Assembly: GCA_943737045.1 (NCBI GenBank)
Contig: CALSFV010000211.1
Coordinates: 868,001-932,000 of the forward strand
Length of the DNA stretch: 64,000 nt
Source: Parapristionchus giblindavisi
Taxonomy: Eukaryota > Nematoda > Chromadorea > Rhabditida > Diplogasteridae
Reading direction: 5' to 3'
The stretch's first letter is position 1, and the number at the start of each line of letters is the position of its first letter. The notes under the pieces were generated by a model. It saw only the letters and a list, made by a program, of their open reading frames with translations, was not told the origin of the DNA and did no database searches. A program made the position numbers and the translations under genes. Below are positions 12,839 to 26,791 of this stretch, in pieces.

Positions 12839-14355
12839 ACAAGCAAGGTGCTATCCCAGATTCGACCAGGGAATCACTCAGAAGCAAGGGGCTAGCCCAG
12901 ATTCGACCAGCGAATCACTCACAAGCAAGGTGCTATCCCAGATTCGACCAGGGAATCACTCAGAAGCAAGGGGCTAGCCCAGATTCGACCAGGGAATCAC
13001 TCAGAAGCAAGGGGCTTGCCCAGATTCGACCAGGGAATCACTCAGAAGCAAGGGGCTAGCCCAGATTCGACCAGGGAATCACTCAGAAGCAAGGGGCTAG
13101 CCCAGATTCGACCAGGGAATCACTCAGAAGCAAGGGGCTAGCCCAGATTCGACCAGGGAATCACTAAGAAGCAAGGGGCTAGCCCAGATTCGACCAGGGA
13201 ATCACTCAGAAGCAAGGGGCTAGCCCAGATTCGACCAGGGAATCACTAAGATGCAAGGGGCTAGAGCAGATTCGACAAGAGTATCACTCAGAAGCAAGGG
13301 GCTAGAGCAGATTCGACAAGAGTATCACTCAGAAGCAAGGGGTTAGCCCAGATTCGACCAGGGAATCACTCAGAAGCAAGGGGCTAGCCCAGATTCGACC
13401 AGTGAATCACTCAGAAGCAAGGGGCTAGCCCAGATTCCACCAGTGAATCACTCAGAAGCAAGGGGCTAGCCCAGATTCGACCAGTGAATCAGTCAGAAGC
13501 AAGGGGCTAGCCCAGATTCGACCAGTGAATCACTCAGAAGCAAGGGGCTAGCCCAGATTCGACCAGGGAATCACTAAGAAGCAAGGGGCTAGCCCAGATT
13601 CGACCAGGAAATCACTCAGAAGCAAGGGGCTAGCCCAGATTCGACCAGGGTATCACTCAGAAGCAAGGGGCTAGCCCAGATTCGACCAGGGAATCACTCA
13701 GAAGCAAGGGGCCAGCCCAGATTCGACCAGGGAATCACTCACAAGCAAGGTGCTATCCCAGATTCGACCAGGGAATCACTCAGAAGCAAGGGGCTAGCCC
13801 AGATTCGACCAGCGAATCACTCACAAGCAAGGTGCTATCCCAGATTCGACCAGGGAATCACTCAGAAGCAAGGGGCTAGCCCAGATTCGACCAGGGAATC
13901 ACTCAGAAGCAAGGGGCTTGCCCAGATTCGACCAGGGAATCACTCAGAAGCAAGGGGCTAGCCCAGATTCGACCAGGGAATCACTCAGAAGCAAGGGGCT
14001 AGCCCAGATTCGACCAGGGAATCACTCAGAAGCAAGGGGCTAGCCCAGATTCGACCAGGGAATCACTAAGAAGCAAGGGGCTAGCCCAGATTCGACCAGG
14101 GTATCACTCAGAAGCAAGGGGCTAGCCCAGATTCGACCAGGGAATCACTCAGAAGCAAGGGGCTAGCCCAGATTCGACCAGGGAATCACTCAGAAGCAAG
14201 GGGCTAGCCCAGATTCGACCAGGGAATCACTCAGAAGCAAGGGGCCAGCCCAGATTCGACCAGGGAATCACTCAGAAGCAAGGTGCTATCCCAGATTCGA
14301 CCAGGGAATCACTCAGAAGCAAGGGGCTAGCCCAGATTCGACCAGCGAATCACTC
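12533..14355 (+). repeat. Nested duplications of 22 and 13 monomers
   Basis: Markers at 12,533/13,435 (gattCca) and 12,838/13,740 (cacaagc) are 902 bp (22 x 41) apart. Overlapping the second copy, gctaTccc at 13,748/14,281 and agCgaat...cacaagc at 13,822/14,355 are 533 bp (13 x 41) apart. So a 22-mer duplication is followed by a 13-mer duplication that reuses part of it. Confidence 0.83.
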
Positions 14356-15866
14356 ACAAGCAAGGTGCTATCCCAGATTCGACCAGGGAATCACTCAGAA
14401 GCAAGGGGCTAGCCCAGATTCGACCAGGGAATCACTCAGAAGCAAGGGGCTTGCCCAGATTCGACCAGGGAATCACTCAGAAGCAAGGGGCTAGCCCAGA
14501 TTCGACCAGGGAATCACTCAGAAGCAAGGGGCTAGCCCAGATTCGACCAGGGAATCACTCAGAAGCAAGGGGCTAGCCCAGATTCGACCAGGGAATCACT
14601 AAGAAGCAAGGGGCTAGCCCAGATTCGACCAGGGAATCACTCAGAAGCAAGGGGCTAGCCCAGATTCGACCAGTGAATCACTCAGAAGCAAGGGGCTAGC
14701 CCAGATTCGACCAGGGAATCACTCAGAAGCAAGGGGCTAGCCCAGATTCGACCAGTGAATCACTCAGAAGCAAGGGGCTAGCCCAGATTCGACCAGGGAA
14801 TCACTCAGAAGCAAGGGGCTAGCACAGATTCGACCAGGGAATCACTAAGAAGCAAGGGGCTAGCCCAGATTCGACCAGGGAATCACTCAGAAGCAAGGGG
14901 CTAGCCCAGATTCGACCAGTGAATCACTCAGAAGCAAGGGGCTAGCCCAGATTCGACCAGGGAATCACTCAGAAGCAAGGGGCTAGCCCAGATTCGACCA
15001 GGGAATCACTCAGAAGCAAGGGGCTAGCCCAGATTCGACCAGGGAATCACTCAGAAGCAAGGGGCTAGCCCAGATTCGACCAGGGTATCACTCAGAAGCA
15101 AGGGGCTAGCCCAGATTCGACCAGGGAATCACTCAGAAGCAAGGGGCTAGCCCAGATTCGACCAGGGAATCACTAAGAAGCAAGGGGCTAGCCCAGATTC
15201 GACAAGGAAATCACTCAGAAGCAAGGGGCTAGCCCAGATTCGACCAGGGTATCACTCAGAAGCAAGGGGCTAGCCCAGATTCGACCAGGGAATCACTCAG
15301 AAGCAAGGGGCCAGCCCAGATTCGACCAGGGAATCACTCAGAAGCAAGGGGCTAGCCCAGATTCGACCAGGGAATCACTCAGAAGCAAGGGGCTAGCCCA
15401 GATTCGACCAGGGAATCACTAAGAAGCAAGGGGCTAGCCCAGATTCGACCAGGGAATCACTCAGAAGCAAGGGGCTAGCCCAGATTCGACCAGTGAATCA
15501 CTCAGAAGCAAGGGGCTAGCCCAGATTCGACCAGGGAATCACTAAGAAGCAAGGGGCTAGAGCAGATTCGACAAGAGTATCACTCAGAAGCAAGGGGCTA
15601 GAGCAGATTCGACAAGAGTATCACTCAGAAGCAAGGGGTTAGCCCAGATTCGACCAGGGAATCACTCAGAAGCAAGGGGCTAGCCCAGATTCGACCAGTG
15701 AATCACTCAGAAGCAAGGGGCTAGCCCAGATTCGACCAGGGTATCACTCAGAAGCAAGGGGCTAGCCCAGATTCGACCAGGGTATCACTCAGAAGCAAGG
15801 GGCTAGCCCAGATTCGACCAGGGAATCACTCAGAAGCAAGGGGCCAGCCCAGATTCGACCAGGGAA

Positions 15867-18279
15867 TCATTCAGAAGCAAGGGGCTAGCCCAGATTCGAC
15901 CAGGGAATCACTCAGAAGCAAGGGGCTAGCCCAGATTCGACCAGGGAATCACTAAGAAGCAAGGGGCTAGAGCAGATTCGACAAGAGTATCACTCAGAAG
16001 CAAGGGGCTAGAGCAGATTCGACAAGAGTATCACTCAGAAGCAAGGGGCTAGAGCAGATTCGACAAGAGTATCACTCAGAAGCAAGGGGTTAGCCCAGAT
16101 TCGACCAGGGAATCACTCAGAAGCAAGGGGCTAGCCCAGATTCGACCAGGGAATCACTCAGAAGCAAGGGGCTAGCCCAGATTCGACCAGGGAATCACTC
16201 AGAAGCAAGGGGCTAGCCCAGATTCGACCAGGGAATCACTCAGAAGCAAGGGGCTAGTCCAGATTCGACCAGGGAATCACTCAGAAGCAAGGGGCTAGCC
16301 CAGATTCGACCACGGAATCACTCAGAAGCAAGGGGCTAGCCCAGATTCGACCAGGGAATCACTCAGAAGCAAGGGGCTAGCCCAGATTCGACCAGGGTAT
16401 CACTCAGAAGCAAGGGGCTAGCCCAGATTCGACCAGGGAATCACTCAGAAGCAAGGGGTTAGCCCAGATTCGACCAGGGAATCACTCAGAAGCAAGGGGC
16501 TAGCCCAGATTCGACCAGGGAATCACTCAGAAGCAAGGGGTTAGCCCAGATTCGACCAGGGAATCACTCAGAAGCAAGGGGCTAGCCCAGATTCGACCAG
16601 GGAATCACTCAGAAGCAAGGGGCTAGCCCAGATTCGACCAGGGAATCACTCAGAAGCAAGGGGCTAGCCCAGATTCGACCAGTGAATCACTCAGAAGCAA
16701 GGGGCTAGCCCAGATTCGACCAGGGAATCACTAAGAAGCAAGGGGCTAGAGCAGATTCGACAAGAGTATCACTCAGAAGCAAGGGGCTAGAGCAGATTCG
16801 ACAAGAGTATCACTCAGAAGCAAGGGGTTAGCCCAGATTCGACCAGGGAATCACTCAGAAGCAAGGGGCTAGCCCAGATTCGACCAGTGAATCACTCAGA
16901 AGCAAGGGGCTAGCCCAGATTCGACCAGGGTATCACTCAGAAGCAAGGGGCTAGCCCAGATTCGACCAGGGAATCACTCAGAAGCAAGGGGCTAGCCCAG
17001 ATTCGACCAGGGAATCACTCAGAAGCAAGGGGCTAGCCCAGATTCGACCAGGGAATCACTCAGAAGCAAGGGGCTAGCCCAGATTCGACCAGGGTATCAC
17101 TCAGAAGCAAGGGGCTAGCCCAGATTCGACCAGGGAATCACTCAGAAGCAAGGGGCTAGCCCAGATTCGACCAGGGAATCACTAAGAAGCAAGGGGCTAG
17201 CCCAGATTCGACAAGGAAATCACTCAGAAGCAAGGGGCTAGCCCAGATTCGACAAGGAAATCACTCAGAAGCAAGGGGCTAGCCCAGATTCGACCAGGGT
17301 ATCACTCAGAAGCAAGGGGCTAGCCCAGATTCGACCAGGGAATCACTCAGAAGCAAGGGGCCAGCCCAGATTCGACCAGGGAATCACTCAGAAGCAAGGG
17401 GCTAGCCCAGATTCGACCAGGGAATCACTCAGAAGCAAGGGGCTAGCCCAGATTCGACCAGGGAATCACTAAGAAGCAAGGGGCTAGCCCAGATTCGACC
17501 AGGGAATCACTAAGAAGCAAGGGGCTAGAGCAGATTCGACAAGAGTATCACTCAGAAGCAAGGGGCTAGAGCAGATTCGACAAGAGTATCACTCAGAAGC
17601 AAGGGGTTAGCCCAGATTCGACCAGGGAATCACTCAGAAGCAAGGGGCTAGCCCAGATTCGACCAGTGAATCACTCAGAAGCAAGGGGCTAGCCCAGATT
17701 CGACCAGGGTATCACTCAGAAGCAAGGGGCTAGCCCAGATTCGACCAGGGTATCACTCAGAAGCAAGGGGCTAGCCCAGATTCGACCAGGGAATCACTCA
17801 GAAGCAAGGGGCCAGCCCAGATTCGACCAGGGAATCATTCAGAAGCAAGGGGCTAGCCCAGATTCGACCAGGGAATCACTCAGAAGCAAGGGGCTAGCCC
17901 AGATTCGACCAGGGAATCACTAAGAAGCAAGGGGCTAGAGCAGATTCGACAAGAGTATCACTCAGAAGCAAGGGGCTAGAGCAGATTCGACAAGAGTATC
18001 ACTCAGAAGCAAGGGGCTAGAGCAGATTCGACAAGAGTATCACTCAGAAGCAAGGGGTTAGCCCAGATTCGACCAGGGAATCACTCAGAAGCAAGGGGCT
18101 AGCCCAGATTCGACCAGGGAATCACTCAGAAGCAAGGGGCTAGCCCAGATTCGACCAGGGAATCACTCAGAAGCAAGGGGCTAGCCCAGATTCGACCAGG
18201 GAATCACTCAGAAGCAAGGGGCTAGTCCAGATTCGACCAGGGAATCACTCAGAAGCAAGGGGCTAGCCCAGATTCGACC
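15867..18279 (+). repeat. Duplication of a 48-monomer block (1,968 bp)
   Basis: The caTtcag variant occurs at 15,867 and 17,835. The first caCggaat monomer I noticed in the window, at 16,311, recurs at 18,279. Both pairs are 1,968 bp (48 x 41) apart, and the order of gttag, tagTcc and tagAGcag monomers between them is the same. The copies are adjacent or nearly so. Confidence 0.86.
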
Positions 18280-19206
18280 ACGGAATCACTCAGAAGCAAG
18301 GGGCTAGCCCAGATTCGACCAGGGAATCACTCAGAAGCAAGGGGCTAGCCCAGATTCGACCAGGGTATCACTCAGAAGCAAGGGGCTAGCCCAGATTCGA
18401 CCAGGGAATCACTCAGAAGCAAGGGGTTAGCCCAGATTCGACCAGGGAATCACTCAGAAGCAAGGGGCTAGCCCAGATTCGACCAGGGAATCACTCAGAA
18501 GCAAGGGGTTAGCCCAGATTCGACCAGGGAATCACTCAGAAGCAAGGGGCTAGCCCAGATTCGACCAGGGAATCACTCAGAAGCAAGGGGCTAGCCCAGA
18601 TTCGACCAGGGAATCACTCAGAAGCAAGGGGCTAGCCCAGATTCGACCAGTGAATCACTCAGAAGCAAGGGGCTAGCCCAGATTCGACCAGGGAATCACT
18701 AAGAAGCAAGGGGCTAGAGCAGATTCGACAAGAGTATCACTCAGAAGCAAGGGGCTAGAGCAGATTCGACAAGAGTATCACTCAGAAGCAAGGGGTTAGC
18801 CCAGATTCGACCAGGGAATCACTCAGAAGCAAGGGGCTAGCCCAGATTCGACCAGTGAATCACTCAGAAGCAAGGGGCTAGCCCAGATTCGACCAGGGTA
18901 TCACTCAGAAGCAAGGGGCTAGCCCAGATTCGACCAGGGAATCACTCAGAAGCAAGGGGTTAGCCCAGATTCGACCAGGGAATCACTCAGAAGCAAGGGG
19001 TTAGCCCAGATTCGACCAGTGAATCACTCAGAAGCAAGGGGCTAGCCCAGATTCGACCAGGGAATCACTCAGAAGCAAAGGGCTAGCCCAGATTCGACCA
19101 CGGAATCACTCAGAAGCAAGGGGCTAGCCCAGATTCGACCACGGAATCACTCAGAAGCAAGGGGCTAGCCCAGATTCGACCAGGGAATCACTCAGAAGCA
19201 AGGGGC

Positions 19207-22200
19207 TAGCCAAGATTCGACCAGGGAATCACTCAGAAGCAAGGGGCTAGCCCAGATTCGACCAGCGAATCACTAAGAAGCAAGGGGCTAGCCCAGATTC
19301 GACCAGGGAATCACTAAGAAGCAAGGGGCTAGCCCAGGTTCGACCAGGGAATCACTCAGAAGCAAGGGGCTAGCCCAGATTCGACCAGGGTATCACTCAG
19401 AAGCAAGGGGCTAGCCCAGATTCGACCAGGGAATCACTCAGAAGCAAGGGGTTAGCCCAGATTCGACCAGGGAATCACTCAGAAGCAAGGGGTTAGCCCA
19501 GATTCGACCAGTGAATCACTCAGAAGCAAGGGGCTAGCCCAGATTCGACCAGGGAATCACTCAGAAGCAAGGGGCTAGCCCAGATTCGACCAGGGAATCA
19601 CTCAGAAGCAAGGGGCTAGCCCAGATTCGACCAGGGAATCACTCAGAAGCAAGGGGCTAGCCCAGATTCGACCAGGGAATCACTCAGAAGCAAGGGGCTA
19701 GCCCAGATTCGACCAGGGAATCACTCAGAAGCAAGGGGCTAGCCCAGATTCGACCAGGGAATCACTCAGAAGCAAGGGGCTAGCCCAGATTCGACCAGGG
19801 AATCACTCAGAAGCAAGGGGCTAGCCCAGATTCGACCAGGGAATCACTCAGAAGCAAGGGGCTAGCCCAGATTCGACCAGTGAATCACTCAGAAGCAAGG
19901 GGCAAGCCCAGATTCGACCAGGGAATCACTAAGAAGCAATGGGCTAGAGCAGATTCGACAAGAGTATCACTCAGAAGCAAGGGGTTAGCCCAGATTCGAC
20001 CAGGGAATCACTCAGAAGCAAGGGGTTAGCCCAGATTCGACCAGGGAATCACTCAGAAGCAAGGGGCTAGCCCAGATTCGACCAGGGAATCACTCAGAAG
20101 CAAGGGGCTAGCCCAGATTCGACCAGGGAATCACTCAGAAGCAAGGGGCTAGCCCAGATTCGACCAGGGAATCACTAAGAAGCAAGGGGCTAGCCCAGAT
20201 TCGACCAGGGAATCACTCAGAAGCAAGGGGCTAGCCCAGATTCGACCAGGGAATCACTCAGAAGCAAGGGGCTAGCCCAGATTCGACCAGTGAATCACTC
20301 AGAAGCAAGGGGCTAGCCCAGATTCGACCAGGGAATCACTAAGAAGCAAGGGGCTAGAGCAGATTCGACAAGAGTATCACTCAGAAGCAAGGGGCTAGAG
20401 CAGATTCGACAAGAGTATCACTCAGAAGCAAGGGGTTAGCCCAGATTCGACCAGGGAATCACTCAGAAGCAAGGGGTTAGCCCAGATTCGACCAGGGAAT
20501 CACTCAGAAGCAAGGGGTTAGCCCAGATTCGACCAGTGAATCACTCAGAAGCAAGGGGCTAGCCCAGATTCGACCAGGGAATCACTCAGAAGCAAAGGGC
20601 TAGCCCAGATTCGACCAGGGAATCACTCAGAAGCAAGGGGCTAGCCCAGATTCGACCAGGGAATCACTAAGAAGCAATGGGCTAGAGCAGATTCGACAAG
20701 AGTATCACTCAGAAGCAAGGGGTTAGCCCAGATTCGACCAGGGAATCACTCAGAAGCAAGGGGTTAGCCCAGATTCGACCAGGGAATCACTCAGAAGCAA
20801 GGGGCTAGCCCAGATTCGACCAGGGAATCACTCAGAAGCAAGGGGCTAGCCCAGATTCGACCAGGGAATCACTCAGAAGCAAGGGGCTAGCCCAGATTCG
20901 ACCAGGGAATCACTAAGAAGCAAGGGGCTAGCCCAGATTCGACCAGGGAATCACTCAGAAGCAAGGGGCTAGCCCAGATTCGACCAGTGAATCACTCAGA
21001 AGCAAGGGGCAAGCCCAGATTCGACCAGGGAATCACTAAGAAGCAATGGGCTAGAGCAGATTCGACAAGAGTATCACTCAGAAGCAAGGGGTTAGCCCAG
21101 ATTCGACCAGGGAATCACTCAGAAGCAAGGGGTTAGCCCAGATTCGACCAGGGAATCACTCAGAAGCAAGGGGCTAGCCCAGATTCGACCAGGGAATCAC
21201 TCAGAAGCAAGGGGCTAGCCCAGATTCGACCAGGGAATCACTCAGAAGCAAGGGGCTAGCCCAGATTCGACCAGGGAATCACTAAGAAGCAAGGGGCTAG
21301 CCCAGATTCGACCAGGGAATCACTCAGAAGCAAGGGGCTAGCCCAGATTCGACCAGGGAATCACTCAGAAGCAAGGGGCTAGCCCAGATTCGACCAGTGA
21401 ATCACTCAGAAGCAAGGGGCTAGCCCAGATTCGACCAGGGAATCACTAAGAAGCAAGGGGCTAGAGCAGATTCGACAAGAGTATCACTCAGAAGCAAGGG
21501 GCTAGAGCAGATTCGACAAGAGTATCACTCAGAAGCAAGGGGTTAGCCCAGATTCGACCAGGGAATCACTCAGAAGCAAGGGGTTAGCCCAGATTCGACC
21601 AGGGAATCACTCAGAAGCAAGGGGTTAGCCCAGATTCGACCAGTGAATCACTCAGAAGCAAGGGGCTAGCCCAGATTCGACCAGGGAATCACTCAGAAGC
21701 AAAGGGCTAGCCCAGATTCGACCAGGGAATCACTCAGAAGCAAGGGGCTAGCCCAGATTCGACCAGGGAATCACTAAGAAGCAATGGGCTAGAGCAGATT
21801 CGACAAGAGTATCACTCAGAAGCAAGGGGTTAGCCCAGATTCGACCAGGGAATCACTCAGAAGCAAGGGGTTAGCCCAGATTCGACCAGGGAATCACTCA
21901 GAAGCAAGGGGCTAGCCCAGATTCGACCAGGGAATCACTCAGAAGCAAGGGGCTAGCCCAGATTCGACCAGGGAATCACTCAGAAGCAAGGGGCTAGCCC
22001 AGATTCGACCAGGGAATCACTAAGAAGCAAGGGGCTAGCCCAGATTCGACCAGGGAATCACTCAGAAGCAAGGGGCTAGCCCAGATTCGACCAGGGAATC
22101 ACTCAGAAGCAAGGGGCTAGCCCAGATTCGACCAGTGAATCACTCAGAAGCAAGGGGCTAGCCCAGATTCGACCAGGGAATCACTAAGAAGCAAGGGGCT

Positions 22201-23384
22201 AGAGCAGATTCGACAAGAGTATCACTCAGAAGCAAGGGGCTAGAGCAGATTCGACAAGAGTATCACTCAGAAGCAAGGGGTTAGCCCAGATTCGACCAGT
22301 GAATCACTCAGAAGCAAGGGGCTAGCCCAGATTCGACCAGTGAATCACTCAGAAGCAAGGGGCTAGCCCAGATTCGACCAGGGTATCACTCAGAAGCAAG
22401 GGGCTAGCCCAGATTCGACCAGGGAATCACTCAGAAGCAAGGGGTTAGCCCAGATTCGACCAGGGAATCACTCAGAAGCAAGGGGTTAGCCCAGATTCGA
22501 CCAGTGAATCACTCAGAAGCAAGGGGCTAGCCCAGATTCGACCAGGGAATCACTCAGAAGCAAAGGGCTAGCCCAGATTCGACCAGGGAATCACTCAGAA
22601 GCAAGGGGCTAGCCCAGATTCGACCAGCGAATCACTCAGAAGCAAGGGGCTAGCCAAGATTCGACCAGGGAATCACTCAGAAGCAAGGGGCTAGCCCAGA
22701 TTCGACCAGCGAATCACTAAGAAGCAAGGGGCTAGCCCAGATTCGACCAGGGAATCACTAAGAAGCAAGGGGCTAGCCCAGGTTCGACCAGGGAATCACT
22801 CAGAAGCAAGGGGCTAGCCCAGATTCGACCAGGGTATCACTCAGAAGCAAGGGGCTAGCCCAGATTCGACCAGGGAATCACTCAGAAGCAAGGGGTTAGC
22901 CCAGATTCGACCAGGGAATCACTCAGAAGCAAGGGGTTAGCCCAGATTCGACCAGTGAATCACTCAGAAGCAAGGGGCTAGCCCAGATTCGACCAGGGAA
23001 TCACTCAGAAGCAAGGGGCTAGCCCAGATTCGACCAGGGAATCACTCAGAAGCAAGGGGCTAGCCCAGATTCGACCAGGGAATCACTCAGAAGCAAGGGG
23101 CTAGCCCAGATTCGACCAGGGAATCACTCAGAAGCAAGGGGCTAGCCCAGATTCGACCAGGGAATCACTCAGAAGCAAGGGGCTAGCCCAGATTCGACCA
23201 GGGAATCACTCAGAAGCAAGGGGCTAGCCCAGATTCGACCAGGGAATCACTCAGAAGCAAGGGGCTAGCCCAGATTCGACCAGGGAATCACTCAGAAGCA
23301 AGGGGCTAGCCCAGATTCGACCAGTGAATCACTCAGAAGCAAGGGGCAAGCCCAGATTCGACCAGGGAATCACTAAGAAGCAAT
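19207..23384 (+). repeat. Duplication of an 84-monomer block (3,444 bp) with nested 27-mers
   Basis: Three markers are 3,444 bp (84 x 41) apart: tagccAag at 19,207/22,651, cagGttcga at 19,337/22,781, and caaTgggc at 19,940/23,384. Inside the first copy, caaTgggc monomers at 19,940, 20,678, 21,047 and 21,785 form pairs 1,107 bp (27 x 41) apart, separated by steps of 18 and 9 monomers. The region is a nested amplification, not a simple tandem of one unit. Confidence 0.85.
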
Positions 23385-25040
23385 GGGCTAGAGCAGATTC
23401 GACAAGAGTATCACTCAGAAGCAAGGGGTTAGCCCAGATTCGACCAGGGAATCACTCAGAAGCAAGGGGTTAGCCCAGATTCGACCAGGGAATCACTCAG
23501 AAGCAAGGGGCTAGCCCAGATTCGACCAGGGAATCACTCAGAAGCAAGGGGCTAGCCCAGATTCGACCAGGGAATCACTCAGAAGCAAGGGGCTAGCCCA
23601 GATTCGACCAGGGAATCACTAAGAAGCAAGGGGCTAGCCCAGATTCGACCAGGGAATCACTCAGAAGCAAGGGGCTAGCCCAGATTCGACCAGGGAATCA
23701 CTCAGAAGCAAGGGGCTAGCCCAGATTCGACCAGTGAATCACTCAGAAGCAAGGGGCTAGCCCAGATTCGACCAGGGAATCACTAAGAAGCAAGGGGCTA
23801 GAGCAGATTCGACAAGAGTATCACTCAGAAGCAAGGGGCTAGAGCAGATTCGACAAGAGTATCACTCAGAAGCAAGGGGTTAGCCCAGATTCGACCAGTG
23901 AATCACTCAGAAGCAAGGGGCTAGCCCAGATTCGACCAGTGAATCACTCAGAAGCAAGGGGCTAGCCCAGATTCGACCAGGGTATCACTCAGAAGCAAGG
24001 GGCTAGCCCAGATTCGACCAGGGAATCACTCAGAAGCAAGGGGTTAGCCCAGATTCGACCAGGGAATCACTCAGAAGCAAGGGGTTAGCCCAGATTCGAC
24101 CAGTGAATCACTCAGAAGCAAGGGGCTAGCCCAGATTCGACCAGGGAATCACTCAGAAGCAAAGGGCTAGCCCAGATTCGACCAGGGAATCACTCAGAAG
24201 CAAGGGGCTAGCCCAGATTCGACCAGCGAATCACTAAGAAGCAAGGGGCTAGCCCAGATTCGACCAGGGAATCACTCAGAAGCAAGGGGCTAGCCCAGAT
24301 TCGACCAGGGTATCACTCAGAAGCAAGGGGCTAGCCCAGATTCGACCAGGGTATCACTCAGAAGCAAGGGGCTAGCCCAGATTCGACCAGGGAATCACTC
24401 AGAAGCAAGGGGTTAGCCCAGATTCGACCAGGGAATCACTCAGAAGCAAGGGGCTAGCCCAGATTCGACCAGGGAATCACTCAGAAGCAAGGGGCTAGCC
24501 CAGATTCGACCAGGGAATCACTCAGAAGCAAGGGGCTAGCCCAGATTCGACCAGGGAATCACTCAGAAGCAAGGGGCTAGCCCAGATTCGACCAGGGAAT
24601 CACTCAGAAGCAAGGGGCTAGCCCAGATTCGACCAGTGAATCACTCAGAAGCAAGGGGCTAGCCCAGATTCGACCAGGGAATCACTAAGAAGCAAGGGGC
24701 TAGAGCAGATTCGACAAGAGTATCACTCAGAAGCAAGGGGCTAGAGCAGATTCGACAAGAGTATCACTCAGAAGCAAGGGGTTAGCCCAGATTCGACCAG
24801 GGAATCACTCAGAAGCAAGGGGCTAGCCCAGATTCGACCAGTGAATCACTCAGAAGCAAGGGGCTAGCCCAGATTCGACCAGGGTATCACTCAGAAGCAA
24901 GGGGCTAGCCCAGATTCGACCAGGGAATCACTCAGAAGCAAGGGGTTAGCCCAGATTCGACCAGGGAATCACTCAGAAGCAAGGGGCTAGCCCAGATTCG
25001 ACCAGGGAATCACTCAGAAGCAAAGGGCTAGCCCAGATTC

Positions 25041-26791
25041 GACCACGGAATCACTCAGAAGCAAGGGGCTAGCCCAGATTCGACCACGGAATCACTCAGA
25101 AGCAAGGGGCTAGCCCAGATTCGACCAGGGAATCACTCAGAAGCAAGGGGCTAGCCAAGATTCGACCAGGGAATCACTCAGAAGCAAGGGGCTAGCCCAG
25201 ATTCGACCAGCGAATCACTAAGAAGCAAGGGGCTAGCCCAGATTCGACCAGGGAATCACTAAGAAGCAAGGGGCTAGCCCAGATTCGACCAGGGAATCAC
25301 TCAGAAGCAAGGGGCTAGCCCAGATTCGACCAGGGTATCACTCAGAAGCAAGGGGCTAGCCCAGATTCGACCAGGGAATCACTCAGAAGCAAGGGGTTAG
25401 CCCAGATTCGACCAGGGAATCACTCAGAAGCAAGGGGTTAGCCCAGATTCGACCAGTGAATCACTCAGAAGCAAGGGGCTAGCCCAGATTCGACCAGGGA
25501 ATCACTCAGAAGCAAGGGGCTAGCCCAGATTCGACCAGGGAATCACTCAGAAGCAAGGGGCTAGCCCAGATTCGACCAGGGAATCACTCAGAAGCAAGGG
25601 GCTAGCCCAGATTCGACCAGGGAATCACTCAGAAGCAAGGGGCTAGCCCAGATTCGACCAGGGAATCACTCAGAAGCAAGGGGCTAGCCCAGATTCGACC
25701 AGGGAATCACTCAGAAGCAAGGGGCTAGCCCAGATTCGACCAGGGAATCACTCAGAAGCAAGGGGCTAGCCCAGATTCGACCAGTGTATCACTCAGAAGC
25801 AAGGGGCTAGCCCAGATTCGACCAGGGAATCACTCAGAAGCAAGGGGTTAGCCCAGATTCGACCAGGGAATCACTCAGAAGCAAGGGGTTAGCCCAGATT
25901 CGACCAGTGAATCACTCAGAAGCAAGGGGCTAGCCCAGATTCGACCAGGGAATCACTCAGAAGCAAGGGGCTAGCCCAGATTCGACCAGGGAGTCACTCA
26001 GAAGCAAGGGGCTAGCCCAGATTCGACCAGGGAATCACTCAGAAGCAAGGGGCTAGCCCAGATTCGACCAGGGAATCACTCAGAAGCAAGGGGCTAGCCC
26101 AGATTCGACCAGGGAATCACTCAGAAGCAAGGGGCTAGCCCAGATTCGACCAGGGAATCACTCAGAAGCAAGGGGCTAGCCCAGATTCGACCAGTGAATC
26201 ACTCAGAAGCAAGGGGCTAGCCCAGATTCGACCAGTGAATCACTCAGAAGCAAGGGGCTAGCCCAGATTCGACCAGGGAATCACTAAGAAGCAAGGGGCT
26301 AGAGCAGATTCGACAAGAGTATCACTCAGAAGCAAGGGGCTAGAGCAGATTCGACAAGAGTATCACTCAGAAGCAAGGGGTTAGCCCAGATTCGACCAGG
26401 GAATCACTCAGAAGCAAGGGGCTAGCCCAGATTCGACCAGTGAATCACTCAGAAGCAAGGGGCTAGCCCAGATTCGACCAGGGTATCACTCAGAAGCAAG
26501 GGGCTAGCCCAGATTCGACCAGGGAATCACTCAGAAGCAAGGGGTTAGCCCAGATTCGACCAGGGAATCACTCAGAAGCAAGGGGTTAGCCCAGATTCGA
26601 CCAGTGAATCACTCAGAAGCAAGGGGCTAGCCCAGATTCGACCAGGGAATCACTCAGAAGCAAAGGGCTAGCCCAGATTCGACCACGGAATCACTCAGAA
26701 GCAAGGGGCTAGCCCAGATTCGACCACGGAATCACTCAGAAGCAAGGGGCTAGCCCAGATTCGACCAGGGAATCACTCAGAAGCAAGGGGC
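25041..26791 (+). repeat. Duplication of a 40-monomer block (1,640 bp)
   Basis: The gcaaAggg then caCgg pair of monomers occurs at 25,041 and 26,681. The tagccAag monomer occurs at 25,151 and 26,791. Both pairs are 1,640 bp apart. A further marker (gaGtcac at 25,991 and 27,959, 48 x 41 apart) suggests another overlapping duplication downstream, supported by only one anchor. Confidence 0.8.
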